A stretch of 18,150 bases of DNA from Bacteroidales bacterium (GCA_027074135.1 JALTDM010000265.1:1-18150); one strand, 5' to 3'; shown: positions 7,701 to 15,831, numbered from the stretch's first letter. Program-made: numbers and translations. Notes: generated by a model from the sequence alone, not told the origin.

Positions 7701-8052
7701 TTTATTAAGTAACAATGAAATAAGATGGCCTTTTGTAAGCTATTTTTCACGAAGACCAATAAATTCAGATTTTTTCAGGAATCTGCAACTTATTTTATTC
7801 TATGATATAGGAAGTGCTTGGAGTGGCACATCTCCTACAGACAAAGAAAACAAATATAACACAGATGTCATAAACAACGGTCCGGTCACAGTAATTCTGG
7901 ACAAAGACAAAGCTCCTTATATTATGGGTTACGGATTCGGTCTGCGTAGCCGCATTTTGGGATATTTTATTCGTGCCGATTGGGCTTGGGGTATTGACGG
8001 AGATGTGGCATTGCCTAAAGTTTTTTATTTGAGCTTAAGTTTGGATTTTTAA
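4783..8052 (+). CDS. Secreted beta-propeller / outer-membrane barrel protein
   Basis: This 1089-residue protein has a signal peptide (hydrophobic residues 8-22, ending in SFSQ at 22-25). Residues of about 26-280 resemble a peptidase-MA-like (gluzincin) domain: FPDWFLSGLAAYLADEWD near 174-191 matches the P-x-W-x-x-E-G-L motif region, but where HExxH is expected (about 145-149) the sequence is IREEI, so the metal site is lost. Residues of about 300-520 form TolB/WD40-like propeller blades (AWHPTGKTLAFTEE and DYSPDGFNIAMS). A lysine-rich linker follows at about 612-640. From about 690 to the end, alternating aromatic strands and a terminal SLSLDF suggest an outer-membrane beta-barrel. Such proteins are often annotated TolB-like in Bacteroidetes; no function is established. 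It has a tandem promoter and may be cotranscribed with the next gene, 62 bp away. Confidence 0.75.
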   Translation: MKRKGFNIFFFIILFTAIPILSFSQFYNGHQMKFGKNRLQFNDFVWQYYRYPKYDIYFYQDGKNLADFVAKIAQDQIYKLEYFFQYELHKRALILVYNKLSDFRQSNVGLNSSDEEYNIGGTTQVIENKISVYFAGDHRKFEKQIREEISKIFLNEMIFGTSFKTRLANSTLMSFPDWFLSGLAAYLADEWDIETDNRVKDGILSGRYEYFNSLTGDDAKYAGHSIWYFISKQYGKNTIPNIIYITKLSKNSESGFIFVLGTGMKMLSMEWLNFFDQRYYAEDSKRKPVNFPNSIKKVKKQRVYQHLIVNPTNTNMVAYVTNELGKTKIWIEDLSTHKRTKVIRRGNKLQQITDYTNPVIAWHPTGKTLAFTEEYQGNVLFNIYDTEEKNINTKNLVDIEKVLSMDYSPDGFNIAMSVVRNGHSDIVVYNVVGNTFTSITNDAADDLEPHFIDNGKNIIFESNRKTEQNPANEDSLLQNTYDLYIANFKSKPISQPATLTKITNTPLSNENDAWQIATNTYLHSSDTNGIVNFAVSKFDSTISYIDTAIHYRYFTNTYPISNFNRNIEDFSLEAKHLLPTIFYNNGANVVTILDTKNYNPDSIKHPDLTLFKKEIIKQAKKKKEKSKKKEIPKEKKDFKYGNFPPVDTSNIDINNYIFTVSAERLKTVSMGSAVKNDSIAPTRNDEIKKPKLYLTSFYNNYVVNQIDFGFLNTSYQAFTGSAVYFNPGLNVLFKIGAVDLFENYRITGGVRFAGNFDSNEYLVSLENLKSRRDKQWVFHRQAYLNASDNTLIKTHSHNLMYITKYPFSQVSAIRATVNARYDRNVILSTDIQNLNKPTQNTYWEGLKLEYIFDNTFNLGLNLYSGTRAKVFGEFYNQLLEKKTDIYIVGFDFRHYTKIHKNLIFANRIAGSKSFGHKLLIYYLGGVDNWINLSNKIPTFDRETPIDYSKPYVFQAIATDMRGFIQNARNGTTFLLSNNEIRWPFVSYFSRRPINSDFFRNLQLILFYDIGSAWSGTSPTDKENKYNTDVINNGPVTVILDKDKAPYIMGYGFGLRSRILGYFIRADWAWGIDGDVALPKVFYLSLSLDF

Positions 8053-8089
8053 ATATGTTTAGACCCAAATTCCTTTATCAAAAAATTAT

Positions 8090-8097
8090 TACATTTA
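8090..8097 (+). promoter_or_regulatory. Possible -7 box for the 8115 gene
   Basis: TACATTTA is one base off TAnnTTTG and lies 17 bp before the start codon at 8115, the same distance as at the GH57 gene. No terminator separates this gene from the preceding one, so readthrough is equally possible. Confidence 0.3.
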
Positions 8098-8114
8098 CAA
8101 CACTAAAATAAGAA

Positions 8115-8606
8115 ATGAAAAAAACTTCTGTTTTTATATTATTACTTTTATCTCTGGTGAATTTATTCTCTTTTTGGTATTTCAAACTTCTGCAATACCA
8201 AATAAAAACTGAAGTAAAACAAACCATTAAGGAAGGTGTTCATGTAAATGCTTTAACTGCAGTTGATGCAAGCAATAAAGACATAAAATGGATTGAAGCA
8301 AACAAAGAATTTTATCTCAACTTCCATATGTATGACATTGTTTACAAAGAAGATAAGGAAAATAAAACTATATTCTATTGTATAGACGACTCTAAAGAGA
8401 AACAACTTATTGAAAGTTTCACAAGAACAAATAAAGACCACAAAAATTCTTTAAAAATTATAGTTAAGCTTATATCAATGCAATATGTACCGATGAGTTA
8501 CACCTTTTACGGTAAATTAACTGTAAACAAGGTTATTTTTATTATTCCCTGTAAATTCTACTCTTCTGTCTATGATGACTTAGACACACCGCCACCCCAA
8601 GCTTAA
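8115..8606 (+). CDS. Small membrane-anchored protein of unknown function
   Basis: I do not recognise a named family. The 163-residue protein has an N-terminal hydrophobic segment (about residues 5-24), which acts either as a membrane anchor or an uncleaved signal. The domain behind it is lysine-rich and of mixed alpha/beta character. It contains KDIKWIEANKEFYLNFHMYDIV (residues about 54-75, given here as start and end: K54 to V75) followed by a FYCIDDSKEKQLI segment with one cysteine. A second hydrophobic stretch, KVIFIIPCKFY, lies near the C-terminus and the protein ends in a proline-rich tail. From memory, similar small proteins with an EF-x-MYD-V-like core and a Y-C-x-x-D segment precede TonB-dependent receptors in other Bacteroidetes, which suggests a periplasmic partner of the receptor encoded 150 bp downstream. 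That pairing is inference. Confidence 0.6.
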   Translation: MKKTSVFILLLLSLVNLFSFWYFKLLQYQIKTEVKQTIKEGVHVNALTAVDASNKDIKWIEANKEFYLNFHMYDIVYKEDKENKTIFYCIDDSKEKQLIESFTRTNKDHKNSLKIIVKLISMQYVPMSYTFYGKLTVNKVIFIIPCKFYSSVYDDLDTPPPQA

Positions 8607-8661
8607 TTGCAGTTAAGATATCATTTTATCCGGCAGAGATTTTATTTCTGTATTGCATGTC

Positions 8662-8706
8662 GCAAAAACATCTTTGCTTATTTTATTATTAGTACGCAAA
8701 AGCGTA
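8662..8706. promoter_or_regulatory. Two short inverted repeats ahead of TonB receptor
   Basis: GCAAA-N6-TTTGC (8662-8677) and TACGC-AAAA-GCGTA (8693-8706) are both perfect inverted repeats, 15 bp apart. They lie in the 150-bp gap before the TonB receptor start at 8757. No TAnnTTTG box is evident in this gap. They could be operator sites or leader hairpins; neither is followed by a T-run. Confidence 0.35.
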
Positions 8707-8756
8707 ATGTTATTCATTGTAGAACAATTAATTATTTATTTAAAAATTATTGGAAA

Positions 8757-10898
8757 ATGAAAAAGTTTATATATATAATTTTAGTGTTTTTCAGCATTTA
8801 CAACTTAAAAGCACAAAATACAAAACGAGATACTGTTAATAAACTTAATGAAATCGTAATAACAGCCAACAGAACTCCTATAAAGATTAAAAATGACCCC
8901 GGTGCCATTTCTTTAGTCTCGCAAAAGGAACTCGATTTTATGCCCAAATCAATTGCTGCCGACGAAGCACTTAGCCTTGTTCCCGGCGTTAGAGTGGAAA
9001 ATCCACATGACGGGGAAAGGGTTCATATCTCAATTCGCGGTCAAGGGATATTAACAGAAAAAGGACTCAGGGGAATCGGAGTATTGTTAGACGGTATCCC
9101 ACTTAATGACCCTTCGGGGTTTGCTCCCGACCTTTTTAATGTGGACTGGGAAAATGTAAAAAGAATAGAAGTAATAAGAGGCCCTGCAGCCAGTATGTAC
9201 GGAAGCGGTGCTGCTGCCGGCGTAATAAACATTATTACCGATAACGGACCCAAAAAACCTTTGGGAGTAAAAATCAGTCAACATTTTGGGTCTTACGGCT
9301 TTCATAAAACATTGGCAGAAATCGGTGGAACTTCAAATTCACTAAATTACAACATAAACATTTCACACTTGGCAGGAAACGGATTCAGAGACCACCAAGC
9401 ATTTTGGGCTAATAACATTTACGAAAAATTAAAATTCACACCTTCGGAAAAATTAAGATTGACCCAAATAATTTCTCATACCGATTATTTTCACCAAAAC
9501 CCCGAAGGTTTAAACTTAAATCAATTGAGCAATCCAAGACAAGCAAATCCCGATGCTAATCCTTTTAACGAATACCAAAAAACAAATAGGACAACTTGGG
9601 GAATAACAGGAAATTACAAAATAAACAATTCACAAAGCATCAAGGCTTATGTTTATTATAGGACATGGAGGTACAAAGAGACCAGCAATAAATATGCAGG
9701 CTACCGGAATTATACAGACCCGGGAGCAGGACTACAATATAATATCTCACTAAATCAAAACAATATAACGCATCATTTCGGCTTCGGAAGTGATGTGAAA
9801 TTTCAAAACATCAATTTATACAAATTGCAAAGTGCATCTGATACTAATCGTGTAGAAAGCACCGATGAAACAAATATCGAAACTGATTCACTATTGGCAA
9901 ATAATCTGATAAATCAATATAGTACAGGTGTATATGCTTTCTACAGATTTGAACTTGGCAAGTTCAACTTTATCGCAAATATTAGGCAAGATAACATTTA
10001 CAATAAATTGACAAACAAAATGTTGGGCATTGACACAGCCACTACAGATATAAATTTTACACACACAACACTGAGAACAGGCATAAGTTATAATGTGTCG
10101 GATGCTATCACTGTATTTGCCAACTACAGTCAAGGTTTTTTACCGCCGTCTGTAGAAGAATTGGCATCAAACCCTGTGGGATATTCAGGATTTAACACCC
10201 ATCTAAAACCTGCTACTTCGGAATGTTACGAAGCAGGAACAAGAGGTACATTATTTAAAAAAATGTATTATGACATAACAGGCTTTTTGATGTACACCAC
10301 AGATGATTTTTTCAGGTTCAAACAATCCGGTCGCGGCAATCAGGAAGTATTTTACGGTAATGCAGGCAATAGCCGTCGCTACGGCTTGGAAACATATTTT
10401 TCAGTGAATATTCTGCATAATTTGAATTTGCAAATGGCTTATACTTATTCTGATTTCAGATATACTTCCGCACAAATCGATCCTGTTTACACTGACACAA
10501 ATTATGTACTCACTAAACCTCCACAAAAAGGACAATACTTGCCTAACTGCCCCAAGCACCAGCTATTTGCCGAACTTAAATACAGGATAAACAAAAATTT
10601 CAAATTCGGCATAAGCACAATTTATCAATCTGAATGGGCTATCTACACAGACCCCGATGCTTATTTCGGCAAATTAGATCCTGCTGTATATCAAAATTGG
10701 CAAAAAGGTTACACTTTATTTAATGCCAAAGCGGCATATGATTGGCAAGTTAAGAATGTCTGCGGAGAATTGAGTTTGTCAGTTAGGAATATTGCCAATG
10801 AAAACTATATTGCTTTTACCGAACCTGATCCTGACGGCAATTCATACCAACCCGGACCGGGAAGGGAGTTCTTTGTAAATCTGGTCGTTAAATTTTAG
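8757..10898 (+). CDS. TonB-dependent outer-membrane receptor
   Basis: This is a 713-residue receptor for energised uptake across the outer membrane. I chose ATG 8757 because it begins a clean signal peptide (MKKFIYIILVFFSIYNLKA, residues 1-19). The frame is open upstream to 8607, but the 50 extra residues have no ATG and look non-coding. A TonB box NEIVITA lies at 31-37. The plug domain follows (about 45-170), with the typical PGVRV, LLDGIPLND and RIEVIRGPAASMYGSGA segments. The rest is the 22-strand barrel, ending in FFVNLVVKF with the terminal F of outer-membrane proteins. There is no N-terminal carboxypeptidase-like domain and no SusD partner, so it is not a polysaccharide-type SusC; the size fits iron-complex or vitamin receptors. 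The substrate is unknown. A strong terminator follows. Confidence 0.92.
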   Translation: MKKFIYIILVFFSIYNLKAQNTKRDTVNKLNEIVITANRTPIKIKNDPGAISLVSQKELDFMPKSIAADEALSLVPGVRVENPHDGERVHISIRGQGILTEKGLRGIGVLLDGIPLNDPSGFAPDLFNVDWENVKRIEVIRGPAASMYGSGAAAGVINIITDNGPKKPLGVKISQHFGSYGFHKTLAEIGGTSNSLNYNINISHLAGNGFRDHQAFWANNIYEKLKFTPSEKLRLTQIISHTDYFHQNPEGLNLNQLSNPRQANPDANPFNEYQKTNRTTWGITGNYKINNSQSIKAYVYYRTWRYKETSNKYAGYRNYTDPGAGLQYNISLNQNNITHHFGFGSDVKFQNINLYKLQSASDTNRVESTDETNIETDSLLANNLINQYSTGVYAFYRFELGKFNFIANIRQDNIYNKLTNKMLGIDTATTDINFTHTTLRTGISYNVSDAITVFANYSQGFLPPSVEELASNPVGYSGFNTHLKPATSECYEAGTRGTLFKKMYYDITGFLMYTTDDFFRFKQSGRGNQEVFYGNAGNSRRYGLETYFSVNILHNLNLQMAYTYSDFRYTSAQIDPVYTDTNYVLTKPPQKGQYLPNCPKHQLFAELKYRINKNFKFGISTIYQSEWAIYTDPDAYFGKLDPAVYQNWQKGYTLFNAKAAYDWQVKNVCGELSLSVRNIANENYIAFTEPDPDGNSYQPGPGREFFVNLVVKF

Positions 10899-10924
10899 CA
10901 ACAAACATCATATAAATACAATAA

Positions 10925-10961
10925 AAAAAGGAGACTTGCCGGTTTGACAAGTCTCCTTTTT
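10925..10961. terminator. Strong bidirectional terminator
   Basis: AAAAAGGAGACTTG (10925-10938) and CAAGTCTCCTTTTT (10948-10961) form a perfect 14-bp stem with a 9-nt loop. It has A on one side and T on the other, between the convergent TonB receptor gene and the BaeRF3-type gene. Confidence 0.9.
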
Positions 10962-10989
10962 GCAAAGATAAGATAAAGCCCGAGACAGA

Positions 10990-12096
10990 TTAAACTCTCG
11001 TTGTTATCAATATCTTATCATATTTTTGCAGTTTGCCGGGCGATAGGAAATAAACTTCCCCGCCTTGTAACAATACCATTTCGGCCAAGTCATCAACAAC
11101 ATCGGCATGATATTCATATTCACCGCTTTCGGGCTTGTCAAATACCAAGAATAACCCGTTGTTTATGCTGTAACCTTCAACTTTGTAACCTTGTTCCACA
11201 AGCATAATGCGAGCTTCCTTCATTGCCGCTATTTCCCAAGCTTCTTGAAGTCCCGAAACATAGCTGTACCTGTCAATATCAGGTTGTACTCTTTCAAGAA
11301 GTTTGTCATCACGTTTTGAAATGTAGTCTTGAAGTTTTTCGGTTACTTTCTTTTCTATTTCGCTTAACCTTGCATCATCATAACTACCGTATATTTCATC
11401 CAAAATCTTGGCAGGCCTTTTAGTATTGTTTTTGAAGTATGAAACAAGCTTTTTGTCACCCATTACAATCAGAGGAGTATGCATATCGGTATAAGTTCTC
11501 AAAAACTTATCAACATCCAATACATAAAGCCTCATTGCTTCGGTTTCGGCTTTACCCGGATCATCTTTCAAACTTACCCTGCTTTCAAGGTAAAATTCCA
11601 TTCCTTCAGGAATATCGGAATTAGGTATTTCCATCAAAACATCGTGGAAGCCGTTGAAAAACCTTGTTTTTTTCTTGCTCAAAAGAATAACATCATACTT
11701 AAACAATCTGTTTACCGTACGGAGCAAATCACGTATTTCAAACGAATTGTCAACTATTATTTTATTTCCAACCTTGAAAGGTATATCCAAAATTTCCTCA
11801 TAATGAGGAGAAACAAACATTACCAAGGATTTGGAAATATTTTCGTAAAAAACTTTTTCTTCCAGCTTGTTCATTTTATCTTCCAAACTACGCACAAGCC
11901 TTTTATCGTAGCCTTGTTCTTCTAGTTTTTTAACGACATCTTTTATGGCATCCTTAAGTGCAATTTGGAATTTTTCATTTCTCGGACTCGGTGCCTCATT
12001 ATATAAAATAATAGCAACAGCCGGGTCTTCCTTTACTCTTAACAGTTCTACCAACTTTTCTTGTAACGTAAGTGCTTTGTTTTCTAAATTTTTCAT
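10990..12096 (-). CDS. BaeRF3-type protein (archaeo-eukaryotic release factor-like)
   Basis: I place the start at ATG 12096, giving 368 residues beginning MKNLENKALTLQEKL. The longer frame to 12138 adds a hydrophobic MEFFLIKF-like leader that is unlikely to be translated. The sequence resembles bacterial homologues of archaeo-eukaryotic peptide release factors, family 3: a DPAVAIILYNEAPSPR segment near the N-terminus, a SLVMFVSPHYEEILDIPF strand-turn segment, a DVILLSKKKTRFFNG segment, and a C-terminal domain with QGGEVYFLSPGKL. I see no GGQ peptidyl-hydrolysis motif, so normal termination activity is not expected; the family has been proposed to act on stalled or inactive ribosomes. It is cytoplasmic. 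It is convergent with the TonB receptor and divergent from dnaE, probably a single-gene unit. Confidence 0.7.
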   Translation of the reverse strand: MKNLENKALTLQEKLVELLRVKEDPAVAIILYNEAPSPRNEKFQIALKDAIKDVVKKLEEQGYDKRLVRSLEDKMNKLEEKVFYENISKSLVMFVSPHYEEILDIPFKVGNKIIVDNSFEIRDLLRTVNRLFKYDVILLSKKKTRFFNGFHDVLMEIPNSDIPEGMEFYLESRVSLKDDPGKAETEAMRLYVLDVDKFLRTYTDMHTPLIVMGDKKLVSYFKNNTKRPAKILDEIYGSYDDARLSEIEKKVTEKLQDYISKRDDKLLERVQPDIDRYSYVSGLQEAWEIAAMKEARIMLVEQGYKVEGYSINNGLFLVFDKPESGEYEYHADVVDDLAEMVLLQGGEVYFLSPGKLQKYDKILITTRV

Positions 12097-12113
12097 AGCT
12101 TTTAGATTTTTGG

Positions 12114-12121
12114 TAAATTTA
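12114..12121 (-). promoter_or_regulatory. Weak -7 box for BaeRF3-type gene
   Basis: TAAATTTA on the minus strand is one base off TAnnTTTG and lies 17 bp upstream of the chosen ATG at 12096. This spacing matches other genes here and, weakly, supports the shorter start. Confidence 0.3.
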
Positions 12122-12279
12122 ATCAAAAAAAATTCCACATAAAAATTTTATGCCATTTTGTCCTACATATATTTTTAAAAATGAAATATTTTCTTAACTT
12201 ATCAACATGCACACAAAAAGTCGTTGTAATTTGTTCATAGAAATAACTTACATTTTTTTCAGGGGGAGGACAAAAACTT

Positions 12280-12287
12280 TAATTTTG
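12280..12287 (+). promoter_or_regulatory. -7 promoter box for dnaE
   Basis: TAATTTTG matches TAnnTTTG exactly, 19 bp before the dnaE start. The -33 region lies in a T-run followed by AGGGGGAGGA and has no clear TTTG. Confidence 0.5.
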
Positions 12288-12306
12288 ATAAAAAATTTAA
12301 AGCCTT

Positions 12307-15300
12307 ATGAAATTCACACATCTTCACGTACACAGTTATTTTTCCATACTTGACGGGGCTTCATCTCCCGAAACATTGGTAAAAAAAGCCGTTGAAAACG
12401 GTATGGAAGCACTCGCACTTACCGACCACGGAAATATGTTCGGTATTAAAAAATTTCACGATGCCGCAAAAAAGCACGGCATAAAACCTATTCTCGGGTG
12501 TGAAATGTACCTTGCCGCCGACAGGCATAACCGCACACGCACAAAAGGCAAAAAGGAATATAACCACCTCATTCTGCTTGCCAAAAACCCTACCGGATAC
12601 AAAAACCTGATAAGGCTTGTTTCTGACGGCTATCTCGAAGGATTTTATTCAAAACCGCGTATCGACTGGGAACTTCTTGAAAAGTACCACGAAGGACTTA
12701 TTGCAAGCAGTGCTTGCCTTGCGGGGGAAATACCGCAAGCCATTCTTGAAAAAGATTACAAAAAAGCGGAACGACTTACCCTGAAATACAAAGAACTTTT
12801 CGGAGATGATTTTTACCTTGAGCTTATGCTTCACAAATCAGATGTGCCGGGTAAAAATGCTGAAGTTTATGACAATCAAAAAATTGTAAACGAAAAACTG
12901 ATAGAACTTGCACGCAAGCACAATATTAAACTTATTGCCACAAACGATGTACACTTTGCCAACAAAGAAGACGCGGAAGCACACGACCACCTTATTGCCA
13001 TAAACACAGGAGCATTTATTGACGATGATGACAGGCTGAGATACACGCAACAAGAATATTTGAAGACAGCAGACGAAATGTTGGAGATGTTCGGTGATAT
13101 TCCCGAAGCTCTAGAAAACACACAAGAAATTGTTGATAAGGTTGAAGTATTTGAACTTAACCACGAACCTATAATGCCTGCGTTCCCGCTGCCCGAAGGT
13201 TTTGATAATGATGCGGATTATCTCAGGCATATAGTTTGGGAAGGAGCTAAAAAGCGTTACGGCGAAAATATGAGTGATGAGGTCCGCGAGAGAATTCAAT
13301 TTGAGTTGGATACAATCATCGGAATGGGATATCCCGGGTATTTCATCATAGTTTGGGACTTTATAAAGAAGGCACGCGAAATGGGTGTGTCTGTAGGTCC
13401 CGGACGGGGTAGTGCGGCAGGTTCGGCAGTAGCTTATTGCTTGGGAATTACTCAGATGGACCCAATAAAGTACGGTTTGCTGTTCGAAAGATTCCTTAAC
13501 CCCGAGCGTATAAGCCTTCCTGATATTGATGTGGATTTTGACGACGAAGGGCGCGATGAAGTACTTAGATATGTGGCAGAAAAATACGGCAATTACAATG
13601 TTGCCCACCTGATTACATTCGGTACAATGGCAGCTAAAATGGCTATTCGTGATGTTGCCAGAGTAAGACGGTTGCCGCTTTCCATTGCCAACAAATTGGC
13701 AAAAATGGTAGGCATGGGTCAAAAGATAAAGGATGTAAAAGAGTTTGAAGCAGAAAAGAAGCAGTCGCAGGAAATAGCAAAGGTACTTGAAATTGCCGAA
13801 AAGCTTGAAGGTTCGGTCAGACAAACGGGCATTCACGCCTGCGGTGTAATTATCGGTAAGGAAGATTTAAGAAATTACATACCTCTGAAAAAAGAAAAAG
13901 ACGAAACCGTACTGAATGTCACCCAGTTTGAAGGTCCTGATGCCGAGGCTTGCGGTATGCTCAAAATGGACTTTCTCGGCTTAAAAACCCTTACCATTAT
14001 TCGCCATGCTTTAAGACTTGCAAGGCAGAAAACACCAGATTTAGATATTGACAAAATACCGCTGGATGATGAAAAAACTTATGAATTGTTCAGCAAAGGT
14101 AACACTGTCGGGGTGTTCCAGTTTGAAAGCGACGGCATGAGGAAATATCTAAAGCAACTAAAACCCAACAGACTTGAAGACCTGATTGCAATGAACGCTT
14201 TGTACCGCCCGGGACCTATGGAATACATACCCAACTATATCAACAGGAAATTCGGCAGGGAAAAAATTACTTACGATATTCCCGCAATGGAAAAATACCT
14301 GAAAGAAACTTACGGTATAACAGTGTATCAAGAGCAGCTTATGCTACTGTCGCAAGAACTGGCAGGATTTTCCAAAGGGCAAGCCGACACTTTGCGTAAA
14401 GCAATGGGTAAAAAGAAATTGGAGCTTATGGCAAAACTCAAAGAAGAGTTTATGAAGGGTGCGGTAGAACGTGGACACGACAAAAAAATTCTTGAAAAAA
14501 TATGGAACGACTGGGAAAAATTTGCACGATACGCATTTAACAAATCACACTCCACTTGTTATGCCTATATTGCTTATCAAACCGCTTACCTCAAAACACA
14601 CTACCCTGCAGAATTTTATGTGGCAGTGTTCAACAAATCAAAAAGCGATATTGATTCCATTAAAAAATTTATCAGCGATGCCAAACACAACAGCATAAAA
14701 GTATTGGGACCTGATGTAAACGAAAGCGGTATAGACTTTTCACTGAACGAAAGAGATGAAATTAGATTTGGTCTGAATGCGATTAAAGATGTTGGCGAAA
14801 ATGCAGCAAAAGAGATTATTGAAGAACGCGAAAGAAACGGCAAATACAAAGACATTTTTGACTTTGTAGAAAGAATTAAAATACAAACAGTTAACAAGAA
14901 AAACCTTGAAGCACTTGCAGAAGCAGGAGCATTTGACGGATTTGGCATAGAAAGATACAAATATTTTTGCCCAAACAGCAATGGGCAAATTTTCATTGAA
15001 GCCCTCATTGAATACAGTAATAACTTTCAAAAAAACAAAGCTTCTGTAAGTACTTCTCTATTCGGCGATGTTGAGGAAGTTATGGTAAAAAGACCTGATT
15101 TGCCCGAAGATGGCGAACAATGTTCAAAACCCGACAAGGTTACAAAACTCAGCAAAGAAGCAAACAAATTGGGACTTTATTTATCCGACCACCCGCTTGA
15201 TGAATACAAACTGCTGATTGACGAATTTTCCAACCAAAGGCTCGAGATTTTCGAAGAAGTGGAAGAAAACAAAAACAAGCGATTTCACATTTTTGCTTTT

Positions 15301-15795
15301 GTAACCGAAACTAAAAAGAAAAAAACACGCAATGATAAGGTTTATGTCAGCCTGGATTTGGAAGATTATTCTACAAGACATATTTTCCCGGTTTTTAATG
15401 ATGTGGAAAAACTGAACCTGACCGATTTGTCCCGTATTGAAAGCAAGGTGGTATCAATAGAATTTCATGTAGAAAACTTTAAAAACCAAAAAGATGTGGA
15501 AAGTGCAAGAGTAGTAGTGGACAAAATTCAACCTATCGATGAATTTATAAAAACCTTCAGCAAGGAACTCTTTATTTACCTGCCTGTAAATGCACTAAAC
15601 AAAGAATTGCTAGAAAAACTCAAGCAACTGAAGTCAATGAAAAACGGCGGAATAAAACTGTACTTTTTGGTTTACAACGGCGGAAACGAAAAATTACGGC
15701 TTGCTTATGTAGACAAAACATTTGCTGCAACACCCGAACTCATTAAATTCCTGAAAGAATTGGAAGAATACGGAGTGAAGTATAAGTTTAAGTGA
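12307..15795 (+). CDS. dnaE: DNA polymerase III alpha subunit
   Basis: This is the replicative polymerase of the chromosome, 1162 residues and complete. The N-terminal PHP domain starts with HLHVHS (5-10) and has TDHGNM (39-44), GCEMY, NHLILLA and NDVHF, so most metal-binding positions of an active-type PHP appear kept. The C-family palm has PDIDVDF at 405-411 with D406 and D408, and the third catalytic aspartate D555 in KMDFLGL, the residue number used in E. coli. Fingers motifs such as RPGPMEYIPNY and YQEQLM follow, then helix-hairpin-helix and an OB-type domain (about 990-1070, RFHIFAFV onward). The internal clamp-binding region reads STSLFG near 915-920. Third-position GC looks higher than in the neighbouring surface-protein genes, as expected for a core gene. 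It is transcribed divergently from the BaeRF3-type gene. Confidence 0.97.
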   Translation: MKFTHLHVHSYFSILDGASSPETLVKKAVENGMEALALTDHGNMFGIKKFHDAAKKHGIKPILGCEMYLAADRHNRTRTKGKKEYNHLILLAKNPTGYKNLIRLVSDGYLEGFYSKPRIDWELLEKYHEGLIASSACLAGEIPQAILEKDYKKAERLTLKYKELFGDDFYLELMLHKSDVPGKNAEVYDNQKIVNEKLIELARKHNIKLIATNDVHFANKEDAEAHDHLIAINTGAFIDDDDRLRYTQQEYLKTADEMLEMFGDIPEALENTQEIVDKVEVFELNHEPIMPAFPLPEGFDNDADYLRHIVWEGAKKRYGENMSDEVRERIQFELDTIIGMGYPGYFIIVWDFIKKAREMGVSVGPGRGSAAGSAVAYCLGITQMDPIKYGLLFERFLNPERISLPDIDVDFDDEGRDEVLRYVAEKYGNYNVAHLITFGTMAAKMAIRDVARVRRLPLSIANKLAKMVGMGQKIKDVKEFEAEKKQSQEIAKVLEIAEKLEGSVRQTGIHACGVIIGKEDLRNYIPLKKEKDETVLNVTQFEGPDAEACGMLKMDFLGLKTLTIIRHALRLARQKTPDLDIDKIPLDDEKTYELFSKGNTVGVFQFESDGMRKYLKQLKPNRLEDLIAMNALYRPGPMEYIPNYINRKFGREKITYDIPAMEKYLKETYGITVYQEQLMLLSQELAGFSKGQADTLRKAMGKKKLELMAKLKEEFMKGAVERGHDKKILEKIWNDWEKFARYAFNKSHSTCYAYIAYQTAYLKTHYPAEFYVAVFNKSKSDIDSIKKFISDAKHNSIKVLGPDVNESGIDFSLNERDEIRFGLNAIKDVGENAAKEIIEERERNGKYKDIFDFVERIKIQTVNKKNLEALAEAGAFDGFGIERYKYFCPNSNGQIFIEALIEYSNNFQKNKASVSTSLFGDVEEVMVKRPDLPEDGEQCSKPDKVTKLSKEANKLGLYLSDHPLDEYKLLIDEFSNQRLEIFEEVEENKNKRFHIFAFVTETKKKKTRNDKVYVSLDLEDYSTRHIFPVFNDVEKLNLTDLSRIESKVVSIEFHVENFKNQKDVESARVVVDKIQPIDEFIKTFSKELFIYLPVNALNKELLEKLKQLKSMKNGGIKLYFLVYNGGNEKLRLAYVDKTFAATPELIKFLKELEEYGVKYKFK

Positions 15796-15831
15796 AAATT
15801 ACATTTATGATTTGAATACTACTATTACAAA

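Noticed and set aside
8607..8756. Open frame extending the TonB receptor upstream by 50 residues
   Set aside because: It would need a TTG start, has no signal peptide at its N-terminus and would bury a good signal peptide that starts at ATG 8757.
11479..11925. 148-codon plus-strand frame inside the BaeRF3-type gene
   Set aside because: It is antisense to a well-formed protein with recognisable family segments and is biased in F, I and H; it is a shadow frame.
12097..12138. Fourteen-residue N-terminal extension of the BaeRF3-type protein
   Set aside because: The extension is hydrophobic and lacks family similarity; the ATG at 12096 gives a normal N-terminus and keeps a -7-like box at a sensible distance.
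13111..13836. 241-codon open frame antisense to dnaE
   Set aside because: It lies wholly inside the conserved polymerase core of dnaE, has a Cys/His/Tyr-rich composition typical of antisense shadows, and has no promoter.
15796..15831. Terminator between the convergent dnaE and barrel genes
   Set aside because: I searched both strands of the 36-bp gap and found no stem with a T-run.
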